This document shows, one piece after another, positions 9,963 through 18,432 of a stretch of DNA of 64,000 bases. Each line of letters opens with the position of its first letter. Positions within the stretch are counted from its first letter, which is position 1. The stretch is from Phycisphaerales bacterium (GTDB taxonomy: Bacteria > Planctomycetota > Phycisphaerae > Phycisphaerales > UBA1924), in contig JAHDXL010000004.1 of the NCBI GenBank assembly GCA_023382935.1, forward strand, positions 210,122-274,121, read 5' to 3'. The translations under genes were made by a program, and so were the position numbers. Below the pieces are notes generated by a model that was not told the origin of the DNA, did no database searches, and saw nothing but the letters and a program-made list of their open reading frames with translations.

Positions 9963-11744
9963 ATGGCGCAAAAGCCCGACCGCACCCTCGAGCAGACCCG
10001 GCAGGTGATGGACCTCTACAAGTCCGGCCGCTTCGACCAGGCGCTGGCCGCGGCACGCCGCGTCCTGCAGAAATCACCCGCCCAGCCCCACGCCAACCAG
10101 GTCGCCGGCATCATCCTCGCCCGCCGGGGCCAGCCCGAGCAGGCGATGTTCCATATCACCCGCGCCCTGGCAGGCTCGCCCGGCGACGCCACCCTGCATG
10201 TCACCCACGGACAGTTGCTGCTCAGCCTGCAACGCATCGAAGACGCCGTCGCTGCCTTCGACCGCGCCATCGCGCTGTCTCCCGGCCTGGCCAGCGCCTC
10301 GATCGGCAAGGCCACCGCCCTCCAGCAACTCTTCCGCTACGAGGAAGCCATCGACTGCTTCCACGCCGCCCTGCGCCTCAACCCCGACGCCCCCGACGCC
10401 TATCTCAACCTGGCCAATCTTCAACTCGACTTGGCCCGCGCCGATCATGCCGTGGACACCCTTCGCCAGGCCGCCCGGCGTTTCCCGGAAAACCCCATCG
10501 TCTGGACCTCGCTCTCCAATGCGATCAACTACCCCTCGGGCGTCTCGGCCTCCGAAACCTTCGCCCCCCACCAGCGCTACGGCGCCATCATCGAAAAAGG
10601 CTGGCGCGACCGCCCCTTCACTTTCCCCAACACGCCCGAACCCGCGCGCCGGTTGCGCATCGGCTATCTCTCGCCCGACATGCGCCGACATTCCGTCGCC
10701 TACTTCCTCCACTCCATCCTCAAGGCGCACGATCCCGCCACCGTCGAAGTCTTCTGCTACTCCCTCACCTCCCACCCCGACGACATGACCGACGCCCTGC
10801 GTGCGCTCGCCCACGAGTGGCGCGATGGCGCCGGGCTCGATGACGCCGCCCTCGAACAACGCATCCGCCGCGACCGCATCGACATCCTCGTCGAAATGGC
10901 CGGGCACTTCGCCGGGCACCGCCTGCTCATGCTCGCCCGTCGCCCCGCCCCGGTGCAGGTCACCTACCTCGGATACGCCCACACCACCGGCCTGCGCAAC
11001 ATCCAGTACCGCCTTGTCGATCACTTCACCGATCCGCCCGCATCCCCTTCTCACGCGGCCGAAGAACTCTTCCGACTCCCCGACTGCTTCATCTGCTACA
11101 CCCCGCCCGACGACGCCCCCGAGCCCGCCGCGCCCCCCAGCAGCACCGGAGCACCCTTTACCTTCGCCTCCTTCAACGAGGCCAAGAAGATCTCCCACGA
11201 ACTGGTCGCGCTCTGGGCCCGCGTTCTTGCTGCTGTTCCAGACTCCCGCCTCCTGCTCAAGGCGGCCTCCTTCGAAAACGCCTTCGTCCGCGCCGAAGTC
11301 ACCCAGCGCCTGGCCTCCCACGGCCTCGCACCCGACCGAATCGAAGTCGTCGCCCGCATTCCCTCCCGCGCCGAGCACCTGGCCTTCTACTCGCGCGTCG
11401 ACCTCGCCCTCGACACTTTCCCATACCACGGCACGACCACCACCTGCGAGGCCATGTGGATGGGCGTCCCCGTCATCTCCCTCGTCGGCGACCGGCACGC
11501 CGCGCGCGTCGGATCCTCACTCCTCCACGCCGTCGGACTCGACGACCTGATGGCGCACTCGCCCGACGACTACGTCCGCATCGCTTCCAGTCTGGCCGCC
11601 GATCGCCCGCGCCTAGCCCTCATCCGCGCCTCGCTCCGCGACCGCATGCGCTCCAGCCCGCTGTGCGACGCCCCGCGTTTCACGCGAAACCTCGAAGTGG
11701 CGTACCGTCACATGTGGGCGCGTTGGTGCGCCAAACCCCGCTGA
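9963..11744 (+). CDS. TPR-repeat glycosyltransferase of the O-GlcNAc transferase / SPINDLY type (GT41)
   Basis: A 593-residue cytoplasmic protein likely to transfer a sugar from a nucleotide donor onto proteins. Residues about 1-180 are five or so TPR units (for example YLNLANLQLDLARADHAVDTL). The catalytic half has the GT41 landmarks: LRIGYLSPDMRRHSVAYF, VTYLGYAHTTGL, FASFNEAKKIS, and DTFPYHGTTTTCEAMWMGVPV followed by VGDRHAARVGSSLL. These match OGT/SPY donor-site motifs. The ATG at 9963 is 10 bases after dxr; longer upstream frames lie in dxr. The nucleotide sugar cannot be told from sequence: GlcNAc, glucose and fucose are all used in this family (SPY is a protein O-fucosyltransferase). 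gmd and fcl nearby make GDP-fucose a possible donor, which is inference. Confidence 0.9.
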   Translation: MAQKPDRTLEQTRQVMDLYKSGRFDQALAAARRVLQKSPAQPHANQVAGIILARRGQPEQAMFHITRALAGSPGDATLHVTHGQLLLSLQRIEDAVAAFDRAIALSPGLASASIGKATALQQLFRYEEAIDCFHAALRLNPDAPDAYLNLANLQLDLARADHAVDTLRQAARRFPENPIVWTSLSNAINYPSGVSASETFAPHQRYGAIIEKGWRDRPFTFPNTPEPARRLRIGYLSPDMRRHSVAYFLHSILKAHDPATVEVFCYSLTSHPDDMTDALRALAHEWRDGAGLDDAALEQRIRRDRIDILVEMAGHFAGHRLLMLARRPAPVQVTYLGYAHTTGLRNIQYRLVDHFTDPPASPSHAAEELFRLPDCFICYTPPDDAPEPAAPPSSTGAPFTFASFNEAKKISHELVALWARVLAAVPDSRLLLKAASFENAFVRAEVTQRLASHGLAPDRIEVVARIPSRAEHLAFYSRVDLALDTFPYHGTTTTCEAMWMGVPVISLVGDRHAARVGSSLLHAVGLDDLMAHSPDDYVRIASSLAADRPRLALIRASLRDRMRSSPLCDAPRFTRNLEVAYRHMWARWCAKPR

Positions 11745-11757
11745 CCGGAGCCCGCCC

Positions 11758-12525
11758 ATGGGAATCATCTGGCTCGCTTCCTTCCCAAAGAGCGGCAACA
11801 CCTGGCTCCGTTTCCTCCTCCACGCCTATCTCTTTGGGCCCGTCGAGACCAGCGGCGACGTCAATCGACGCATCCCGGCCATCCACCGCGATCCCCACCT
11901 CACGCCCCCGCCCGGCGAACGTCTATTCGTCAAGACCCACTTCGTCCTCACCGACAAGCACCCCCAACTCTCTCTCACCGAGCGCGCCATCTACATCAAG
12001 CGCCACCCCAAGGACATCCTCCTCTCCGGGCTCAACTACCACCGCATGACCGGCGCCTTCCCCGACAAGGCCACCGACCAGGTCTACGCCCAGACTTTCA
12101 TCGCCCGGGGCGGCGACCCACTGTGGATCCAACAGGGCTTCGGCACCTGGGATCAGCACCTCCAGAGCTGGACCACCAGCACGCGCTTCCCCATCCACTT
12201 CACCACCTATGAGCGCCTCAAGGCCGACGCGGCTGCAGAACTGACCGACATCCTCCGCTTCGTCCACATCGACCCCGACCCCGATCGCGTCACCGCCGCC
12301 GTCAAGGCCGCCGACTTCGACCAACTCCGCGCCCTGGAGGTCCGCGAGAAAACCTCCGGCGAAAAAGACAAACTCTTCCCCGGGCAGGTCAAAGCCTCCA
12401 AGGCCCCGCGATTCTTCATGAACAAGGGAAAGACCGGGCAGTCCCTCGCCTCCATCGGGCCCGACTTCGACCGCCTCTTCGACCAGCGCTTCGCCGACGC
12501 CATGCGCCGCCACGGCTACGCATGA
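11758..12525 (+). CDS. Sulfotransferase family protein
   Basis: Transfers sulfate from PAPS to a hydroxyl or amine. The 5'-phosphosulfate loop FPKSGNTWLR sits at residues about 9-18 and the 3'-phosphate-binding segment RHPKDILLSGLNYH at about 81-94, both typical of cytosolic-type sulfotransferases. Length 255 is slightly short but complete, ending in a RFADAMRRHGY helix. It starts 13 bases after the glycosyltransferase and is probably co-transcribed. The acceptor is unknown; the neighbourhood suggests a carbohydrate. Confidence 0.88.
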   Translation: MGIIWLASFPKSGNTWLRFLLHAYLFGPVETSGDVNRRIPAIHRDPHLTPPPGERLFVKTHFVLTDKHPQLSLTERAIYIKRHPKDILLSGLNYHRMTGAFPDKATDQVYAQTFIARGGDPLWIQQGFGTWDQHLQSWTTSTRFPIHFTTYERLKADAAAELTDILRFVHIDPDPDRVTAAVKAADFDQLRALEVREKTSGEKDKLFPGQVKASKAPRFFMNKGKTGQSLASIGPDFDRLFDQRFADAMRRHGYA

Positions 12526-12558
12526 TTCGGTCTCTCCGCCCCTCCCGGGTGTTCGCCC

Positions 12559-13353
12559 TCAATCTTCCTCGTACCCCAGAATCTCCTTGATCTTCGCGTA
12601 ACTCTCGAACGACCGGAACTTGGACACCAGCCCCGGATCGCTGCTCCGCCGCTTCAGAGGCCTGATCTCCTGCCTGCCCCCGCGCGTGCCCGTCGTGTCG
12701 CCCGTGATGTGCTCGAAACTCGACCACCGATCCACATACGTCGGGTCAAACTCCATCTCCAGCCGCTCGCACAGCCGCCTCAGGTGCTCATCCGGCGCCC
12801 GCGTGAAGTCCTCGTAGCGCACAAACCCCACCCGCGCCGCCTCTTCCGCAAACTTCAGACACCCTTCCAGGTATGTTCCGATCGGCATCGGCACCCCCCG
12901 CATGATCTCCAGGTTCATCAGGCTCAGGTACTGGTCGATCGGGTGCCGCACCGTCGCTGTCCGCACCACCTCAAACGGCCCCGACAACGCCTCGACAATC
13001 CGAGGGCGCATCGTCGGCCTCTGATACGGAACCCCGTGATAGTCGATGTGACTCCAGTCACGCAACAGCAGCACGCCCCCCCTCTGCTGCGCGCGGTAGT
13101 TGGCCAGCACGAACACCTGCGCAAACAACGCATCGCCCGTCATCTTCCACTGCCTGGCCTCGCTCTCGCTCAACAACTGGTGCCAGTCAATCGCCTGTCG
13201 CACCGCGCTGATGAAACGCATCGTGTCCGGGTGCACCTCGCTGAACAGCATCACCCCGCGCATGCACCCAAGACACCGGCTGATCAGCGTTCCCCCCGAC
13301 CGCGCCAGATGCTGCAACACCCTGACCTTTGGCCTGCCCCTGCTCTTGCCCAT
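12559..13353 (-). CDS. Divergent sulfotransferase-like protein
   Basis: Read from the ATG at 13353 (a GTG two codons upstream is possible). A P-loop-like LARSGGTLISRCLG near residue 14 corresponds to the PAPS 5'-loop, with Ser-Gly-Gly-Thr in place of the usual Lys/Arg-Ser-Gly-Thr. RTATVRHPIDQYLSL near 135 corresponds to the 3'-phosphate segment (Arg, His-Pro, Ser). FVRYEDFTRAPDEHLRRLCERL is the conserved helix seen in many sulfotransferases. Length 264. It faces the previous sulfotransferase tail to tail with 33 bases between stops. Sulfotransferase family membership is fairly firm; activity and acceptor are not known. Confidence 0.75.
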   Translation of the reverse strand: MGKSRGRPKVRVLQHLARSGGTLISRCLGCMRGVMLFSEVHPDTMRFISAVRQAIDWHQLLSESEARQWKMTGDALFAQVFVLANYRAQQRGGVLLLRDWSHIDYHGVPYQRPTMRPRIVEALSGPFEVVRTATVRHPIDQYLSLMNLEIMRGVPMPIGTYLEGCLKFAEEAARVGFVRYEDFTRAPDEHLRRLCERLEMEFDPTYVDRWSSFEHITGDTTGTRGGRQEIRPLKRRSSDPGLVSKFRSFESYAKIKEILGYEED

Positions 13354-13441
13354 CGCCACACTCTACTCCGCCCGCGAAAAACGAAACGGGCGGCCCCGGA
13401 GGACCGCCCGCAAATCTCACGCGCTCGCCGCCCCGACCGCT

Positions 13442-16400
13442 TCAGTTGTTGTAGATGAACTGTGCGTCCAGCGCCTTGCCGATCCGCAACGACACCTCGT
13501 CCAGGTGCGCGATGGAGTAAGGATCGATTCGGTCGGCACCCTGTCCCTTGAGCAGGCCCTCGATTTCCTTTTGAATCCTCCGCAACTGCGCCGTCGCCAG
13601 CGTTGAGATCGAACGCTCGGCCGGCCCAATGCTCGAAGACCCCGGAATCGACAGGTCGATCAACCGCTGCACATGTTCACGCTGCAGGTTGCGCCGCAGA
13701 CTCGAAATCATCGGCTCACGGGCCGTGGTCTTCTTCGCCGGCGGCTCGGCAATCTCGCCCCACACGCCTTCGTACACCGTGTTCAGCAGTTCCGGAAGCG
13801 TCAAGGCGTCCGTCCCTGCCGGCGTGAAGAACTCGTTGTCATACACCCGCTGCAGCGTGTACGGGTTCATGATCAGCGTCAGCGCCGTCGCCTGCACACC
13901 CGCGATGGTGTCATGCACCGTGAACGTCGGGTCGGTCAGCAGGTCCTTCTCGCCTGCCGCGTCGTACCATTTGTCCACCGTCATGTGCCGCAGCATCTCC
14001 GGGCTCAGCCCGTACACCTCGTCCTTGAACGAGTGATCGATCAGATAGTTCAACGCCGCACGCTGCTTGCCCGGCTCCACCACCTCGATCGGCGCGCGCC
14101 CGTTCGGGTCGCCCTTCTTGTCGCGGTAGACATACGCGCCGCCGACCCAGCGCGCCATCATCGACAGCGACTGCACCTGCTGGTTCAGCGTGATCTGGTA
14201 CCCGTACCGGGCCTTCGACCAACTCTCGCCGTCCTTGACGAACTTCTCCAGCAGCGTCTTGCGGTGATACTGCGCCAACTCCATCTGGTTCTTCGCATAG
14301 TCCAGCGGGTCCGACGACAGGTCATACCGGCGAGCAAACGGGTCTGGGCCCCACGTGTCCTCGTCCGTCCCGTACTGCAACTCCGGCTCCACGCACCGCG
14401 CCAGGATCTTCGACGTATCCCCGAGCCCGTACCCGTACTCAATCGCCCACATGTCATACGGCCCGATGTCGATCACCGTGTAGTCGCCCTGAATCGTCCC
14501 CGTCCCCGGCATCCGGATGTTCACCGGCGTGTAGTCCATCACCGACGTCGCAAACGGCTTCTTGCCTTTCAACTCCTCGCTGTTGATCTGCGCCATGCTG
14601 TAGCACGACGTCGCCTTGAAGTTGTGCCGAAGCCCCAGCGTGTGACCCACCTCGTGCGCCACCAGTTCCCCCAGCGACTGCCCCACGAACGACTCGGGCA
14701 CGCCGTCGATCAGATCCTCCTTTGGCTCCTCCTTCTTCGGCTTCTCTTCGTCCGTGGGAGTCTGGCCGCCCTCCTCGGGCTGCGCGCCCCGCGGCGCCGC
14801 CGCCGGTTGCGCCAGCAACTTCTCCACCTTCGCCCGCGCCTCGGCCGGCAGCAGAGCCATCAGTTCCGGATTCGCACGCAACTTCTCCAGCATCTCCGCC
14901 GGAATCTCGTCGTCCTCTTCCGCCTGCGCCGACGACGCCAGCGCCGATGCCGTGTTCACGTCCGTTTCCGACGGAACTCCCAACTCCAGGTACATCCGCA
15001 TCAGCGCCAGATTGAGCGCTTTCCCGTCCGCGGCCGCGCAGTACCCGTTCACCTGGCTGGTGCGCCCCACCAGCCCGTCAAACTCGTCGTCTCCGATCAG
15101 AGTCCCGTCCACTGACGTCAGTGGGAACGGCTCGTGCTGGTGCAGCCCCCTCATCATCGCGTCCCGCTTCAGCGGATCGGCCAGACGCACCCTCGGATCC
15201 CACGTTGGGTTCCTCTCCAGCCACGCCAGCGTCTGCGGACTCATGCCCTCGGTCGCCAGTTTGGGCATCAGGTCGCCCCACTGGTATGTGAACACCCGGA
15301 TCCACCCGTCCGTCAGCACTACGTCCGCGTCGAGAATCTCGCCCGTCATTGGGTTCACGCGGCTCGGACCGATCGCCGTCGAAATGTCGTTCGACAGCCA
15401 GCGGATGAAGTTGTACCGCACATCCTCCGGATCCTTGTCCATGTGCGCGCCGGTCTCCTTGTCCTGGAAACGCACTTCCACCGCGCCCACGATCCCAACC
15501 TGCTCAAACGCCTTGTTCCAGTACTCGATGCCCGCACGCACCCACCGCCGGTACCGCACCGGCACCGTGTGCTCCACATAGAAAATGATGGGCTGCTTGG
15601 GCGGGCTCATCTTCAACTTCGGGTCGGCCTTCTCCAGGTTCCAACGATTGATGTACCGCACGTTCACGTCGTCCCGATCAAACTTGCCCAAGTCGCGGAA
15701 ACTCGTCGTGAAGTACCCCACGCGCTCGTCAGCCTTGCGCGGCTTGTAACCCCGCGTGCCCTCCATCTTGCTGATCGAATAGTGCAGCGTCTTGATCGTG
15801 CCACCGCCCACCGGCACCTTGAACGCAATCTCGATGTTCTGCGGAAACGCCTTGGCCGACGTCACCTCCGCAAGGTTCGCCCTCACCCCCGCCGCGCTGG
15901 CGCCGAAAAACTTCGTCGCGTTGCCGAGCAGCAGCCCGTTCAGATCAATCACCGGCTGCCCGCCGGGGCCCGTCGCCACGATCGGCACGTCCAGAATCAA
16001 CTGGTCCGTGAAAATCATCTCCACCGAATCGCGGCTCTCCTGATCCCCCGATGACCGCACGTCGATCTGCGGAGCAATCAACGCCAGCGTGTTCCCGATC
16101 CGCTTCCAGTAGCAGTACAGGTCGCCGGCCTGCAATCCCGCGAAAATCTCGCCCCCCGCCACCGTCATCGCGAAGAAGTGCTTCTGGCTCTCGTACCCGC
16201 GCGGCATCTCGGCCAGCAGTTTGTTGTCCTTCCGGTTGATCCACAACCCGAACAGCGAGTCGCCATCGGTCGTCGATACCACCTTGGTGTACCCCGAGGA
16301 AACGTCCTTCCACTCCGGAAGATCGCTCGCCGAACGCTCGCCCCCGCCACCCCGCATCATGCCCGCCATCGCCGACAGGTCGATCGCAGCGGTCCCGTCA

Positions 16401-16546
16401 CCCACCGCCGAATCCTGCGCCGCCGCAGCACCCTGCGCCGCGTCCTGCTGGACCGAAGCCCACGACAACGCCCCGATGCCCACCACCGCGCCGACCACGC
16501 CCACCAGCGCCCGCGTGTTCACGATGCCAAACCTCGACCTTTCCAT
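13442..16546 (-). CDS. Large secreted zinc metalloprotease (DUF5117/DUF4953-like)
   Basis: A 1034-residue exported protein. The N-terminus has a hydrophobic segment (ALVGVVGAVVGIGALSWASV, about 13-32) serving as signal or anchor. The zinc site HEVGHTLGLRHNF near residue 640 is the extended HExxHxxGxxH metzincin-like motif. Upstream, GYFTTSFRDLGKFDRDDVNVRYINRW and PIIFYVEHTVPVRYRRWVRAGIEYWNKAFE match my memory of the DUF5117/DUF5118 domain order in TonB-associated-type metalloproteases. A low-complexity Ala/Pro/Glu linker lies near 560-620. GGAGG sits seven bases before the ATG. Substrate unknown; extracellular or periplasmic protein turnover is inferred. Confidence 0.88.
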   Translation of the reverse strand: MERSRFGIVNTRALVGVVGAVVGIGALSWASVQQDAAQGAAAAQDSAVGDGTAAIDLSAMAGMMRGGGGERSASDLPEWKDVSSGYTKVVSTTDGDSLFGLWINRKDNKLLAEMPRGYESQKHFFAMTVAGGEIFAGLQAGDLYCYWKRIGNTLALIAPQIDVRSSGDQESRDSVEMIFTDQLILDVPIVATGPGGQPVIDLNGLLLGNATKFFGASAAGVRANLAEVTSAKAFPQNIEIAFKVPVGGGTIKTLHYSISKMEGTRGYKPRKADERVGYFTTSFRDLGKFDRDDVNVRYINRWNLEKADPKLKMSPPKQPIIFYVEHTVPVRYRRWVRAGIEYWNKAFEQVGIVGAVEVRFQDKETGAHMDKDPEDVRYNFIRWLSNDISTAIGPSRVNPMTGEILDADVVLTDGWIRVFTYQWGDLMPKLATEGMSPQTLAWLERNPTWDPRVRLADPLKRDAMMRGLHQHEPFPLTSVDGTLIGDDEFDGLVGRTSQVNGYCAAADGKALNLALMRMYLELGVPSETDVNTASALASSAQAEEDDEIPAEMLEKLRANPELMALLPAEARAKVEKLLAQPAAAPRGAQPEEGGQTPTDEEKPKKEEPKEDLIDGVPESFVGQSLGELVAHEVGHTLGLRHNFKATSCYSMAQINSEELKGKKPFATSVMDYTPVNIRMPGTGTIQGDYTVIDIGPYDMWAIEYGYGLGDTSKILARCVEPELQYGTDEDTWGPDPFARRYDLSSDPLDYAKNQMELAQYHRKTLLEKFVKDGESWSKARYGYQITLNQQVQSLSMMARWVGGAYVYRDKKGDPNGRAPIEVVEPGKQRAALNYLIDHSFKDEVYGLSPEMLRHMTVDKWYDAAGEKDLLTDPTFTVHDTIAGVQATALTLIMNPYTLQRVYDNEFFTPAGTDALTLPELLNTVYEGVWGEIAEPPAKKTTAREPMISSLRRNLQREHVQRLIDLSIPGSSSIGPAERSISTLATAQLRRIQKEIEGLLKGQGADRIDPYSIAHLDEVSLRIGKALDAQFIYNN

Positions 16547-16675
16547 GCCATGCCTCCTTCAACTGCCCTGCCAATCGCCCGGGATGCGCCGAAACGCCCC
16601 CCGCTCGACACATGTTCAACCTTGCCCACGTCGCTCCCGCCGCTCGTGGTCCTACATACTACCGATTGTCAGAGT

Positions 16676-17665
16676 TCAACCCACACCAATTCCGCTCCCA
16701 AATACCCCCGTCCACGCCCGCAGACCCACCAGCGCCAGCGACATCGCGACGAACAGTGACGCCGCGATCCGGCACGCCGAGTCGTGCACCGCCAACTCCG
16801 TCGGGTCGTCAAAATCCCCTCGTTCCAGCAGGGTGATGCACCGGATCAACCCATACGTCGCCGGCAGCATCGTCAGCCACATCAGGTTGAAACCCAACTG
16901 GTAGTCTTCGGCGCGTCCCTGCACGTATCCCGCGTACGTCACCAGCGTCGCCACACCCGTCACGACCACCACCATCCGCAGCAACTCGTCGCTGTAGTCC
17001 AACTGCACCGCGCGAGCCCGGGCCGCATCCTCGCTCGACCCCATCGTCCGGCGTTCCCCCAGCCGCTTCCCAAACGCCAGAAACATGCTCAGGAAGAACG
17101 TCACGTTCAACAGCCATGTGCTCGGACCCACCCCGACCGCAGCACACCCTGCCATCACCCGCAGCACAAACCCCATCGACAGACTCATCACGTCGACAAT
17201 CACCACCCGCTTCAGACCAGCCGAGTACAGGAGCACGTTGCTCACGTGCAGCGCCAGCAGCAACGCCACCCAGCCCAGCACATCCCAAGGCAGCCCCATC
17301 AGGCACAGGCCGCCCGCAAGGAAAAGTACCAGCCCGAATGCTTTGGCCGTACGCGGCGACACCGCCCCGCTGGCCAGGGGGCGATGACGTTTGCGCGGGT
17401 GCGCCCGGTCACGCTCCATGTCGGCCAGATCGTTGAACACGTAGCACCCGCTCGACGCCAGCGAAAAAGCCAGCGCCACCCAGAATGCAACCCACACCAC
17501 CCCCCAAAACGCCGTCCCCTCAACGGGGCGGTCCTGGAGTGCGTAGAAAGGCCCAACCACTACGAACCCGCTCTTGAGCCATTGCTGAGGCCGCGCTAGC
17601 CGCACCAACTGCACCCACGTCGGGCGCCGCTTCACCTCCGCGATGCTCGGGCTGTCCGTGCTCAC
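16676..17665 (-). CDS. UbiA-superfamily polyprenyl-phosphate transferase, decaprenyl-phosphate phosphoribosyltransferase-like
   Basis: An integral membrane prenyltransferase of 329 residues with about nine hydrophobic segments. The first Asp-rich motif is NDLADMERDRAHPRKRHRPLASG (shown here in part as NDLADMERD, near residue 72), and the second region is GLKRVVIVDVMSLSMGFVLR (about 150-170), followed by FGKRLGERRTM and a conserved YSDELLR. These resemble DPPR synthases (which add phosphoribose to polyprenyl phosphate for arabinose donors) more than MenA/UbiA quinone enzymes. The GTG start overlaps the methyltransferase stop by four bases (GTGA), so they are translated together. A downstream epimerase is not seen in the window. 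The exact substrate is inference. Confidence 0.8.
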   Translation of the reverse strand: MSTDSPSIAEVKRRPTWVQLVRLARPQQWLKSGFVVVGPFYALQDRPVEGTAFWGVVWVAFWVALAFSLASSGCYVFNDLADMERDRAHPRKRHRPLASGAVSPRTAKAFGLVLFLAGGLCLMGLPWDVLGWVALLLALHVSNVLLYSAGLKRVVIVDVMSLSMGFVLRVMAGCAAVGVGPSTWLLNVTFFLSMFLAFGKRLGERRTMGSSEDAARARAVQLDYSDELLRMVVVVTGVATLVTYAGYVQGRAEDYQLGFNLMWLTMLPATYGLIRCITLLERGDFDDPTELAVHDSACRIAASLFVAMSLALVGLRAWTGVFGSGIGVG

Positions 17666-18351
17666 GCCTGCGCCCTTCCGTCACCACGCCCGTCGCCCGT
17701 CCGGCTCGGCGTTTCTCCCGCCGCCGGCACCCGGGCCACCGCCATGAACTGCAAGTTCCCGCCGAACACGGCATTGACCCCGGGCGGGTACAGGTTCATG
17801 CGGTCCAGACGTTCCACGACGCGCAGATCGTGCCGCGCAAGCGTTGCACTCCATTCTTGGGGGGTGAGGTACCGGTACAAACAGGGCACCCCATACGGGG
17901 CGTTGGCTGCCCAGTCCATGAACGATACCCGCTGTTGCGCGAGAAGTCCCTTGATCTGGTGGTCTTTGATGACGACCAGCCTGCGTGACACCCGGGCACA
18001 TTCGGCAATCAGTCGATCCGGTTGCTCCTCGTGGTGCAGGACATCGGCCACGATGACCACGTCGTAGGCGGCGGCGTGGAAGGGCATCGTCTTGCCGTCG
18101 TAGGCATGGACAGGAATCGGCTCACGACCCCGGACGACCCGCTCGAGCCCTTCGACGCGGACGCCCTGTGGACAACCTGGCGAGTCCATGAGCGCCTTGC
18201 CGAGGGTGCCGTTGCCGCATCCCACGTCCAACACGCGATCCTCCGCCTGAAGATGGGGGATGATGCGCCGGACGAGTTCGCGCAGGCGGGATTCATACAC
18301 CGGGCGGTGCATCGCCGACATCATCGAGGCGAACGGTGTTGGCAAGCCCAT
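17662..18351 (-). CDS. Class I SAM-dependent methyltransferase
   Basis: Contains the SAM-binding motif I VLDVGCGNGTLG near residue 41, an acidic residue after the second strand (VEGLERV), and the motif VIVADVLHHEEQPDRLI near 100, as in Methyltransf_11 proteins. Length 229 from the ATG at 18351, which has AGGAG five bases upstream; a GTG two codons earlier is possible. It is the first gene of a two-gene unit with the UbiA-type transferase and is divergent from the membrane protein at 18433. The methyl acceptor is unknown; sugar, lipid-linked glycan or polyprenyl products are candidates from context. Confidence 0.82.
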   Translation of the reverse strand: MGLPTPFASMMSAMHRPVYESRLRELVRRIIPHLQAEDRVLDVGCGNGTLGKALMDSPGCPQGVRVEGLERVVRGREPIPVHAYDGKTMPFHAAAYDVVIVADVLHHEEQPDRLIAECARVSRRLVVIKDHQIKGLLAQQRVSFMDWAANAPYGVPCLYRYLTPQEWSATLARHDLRVVERLDRMNLYPPGVNAVFGGNLQFMAVARVPAAGETPSRTGDGRGDGRAQA

Positions 18352-18432
18352 GCCCACTCCTGTCGTTCCCAGGGGTCGGAACGAGACCCAAGTCTAGAGT
18401 CTGCCCTCCCATCGGCCGAGCAGGGTCACACA

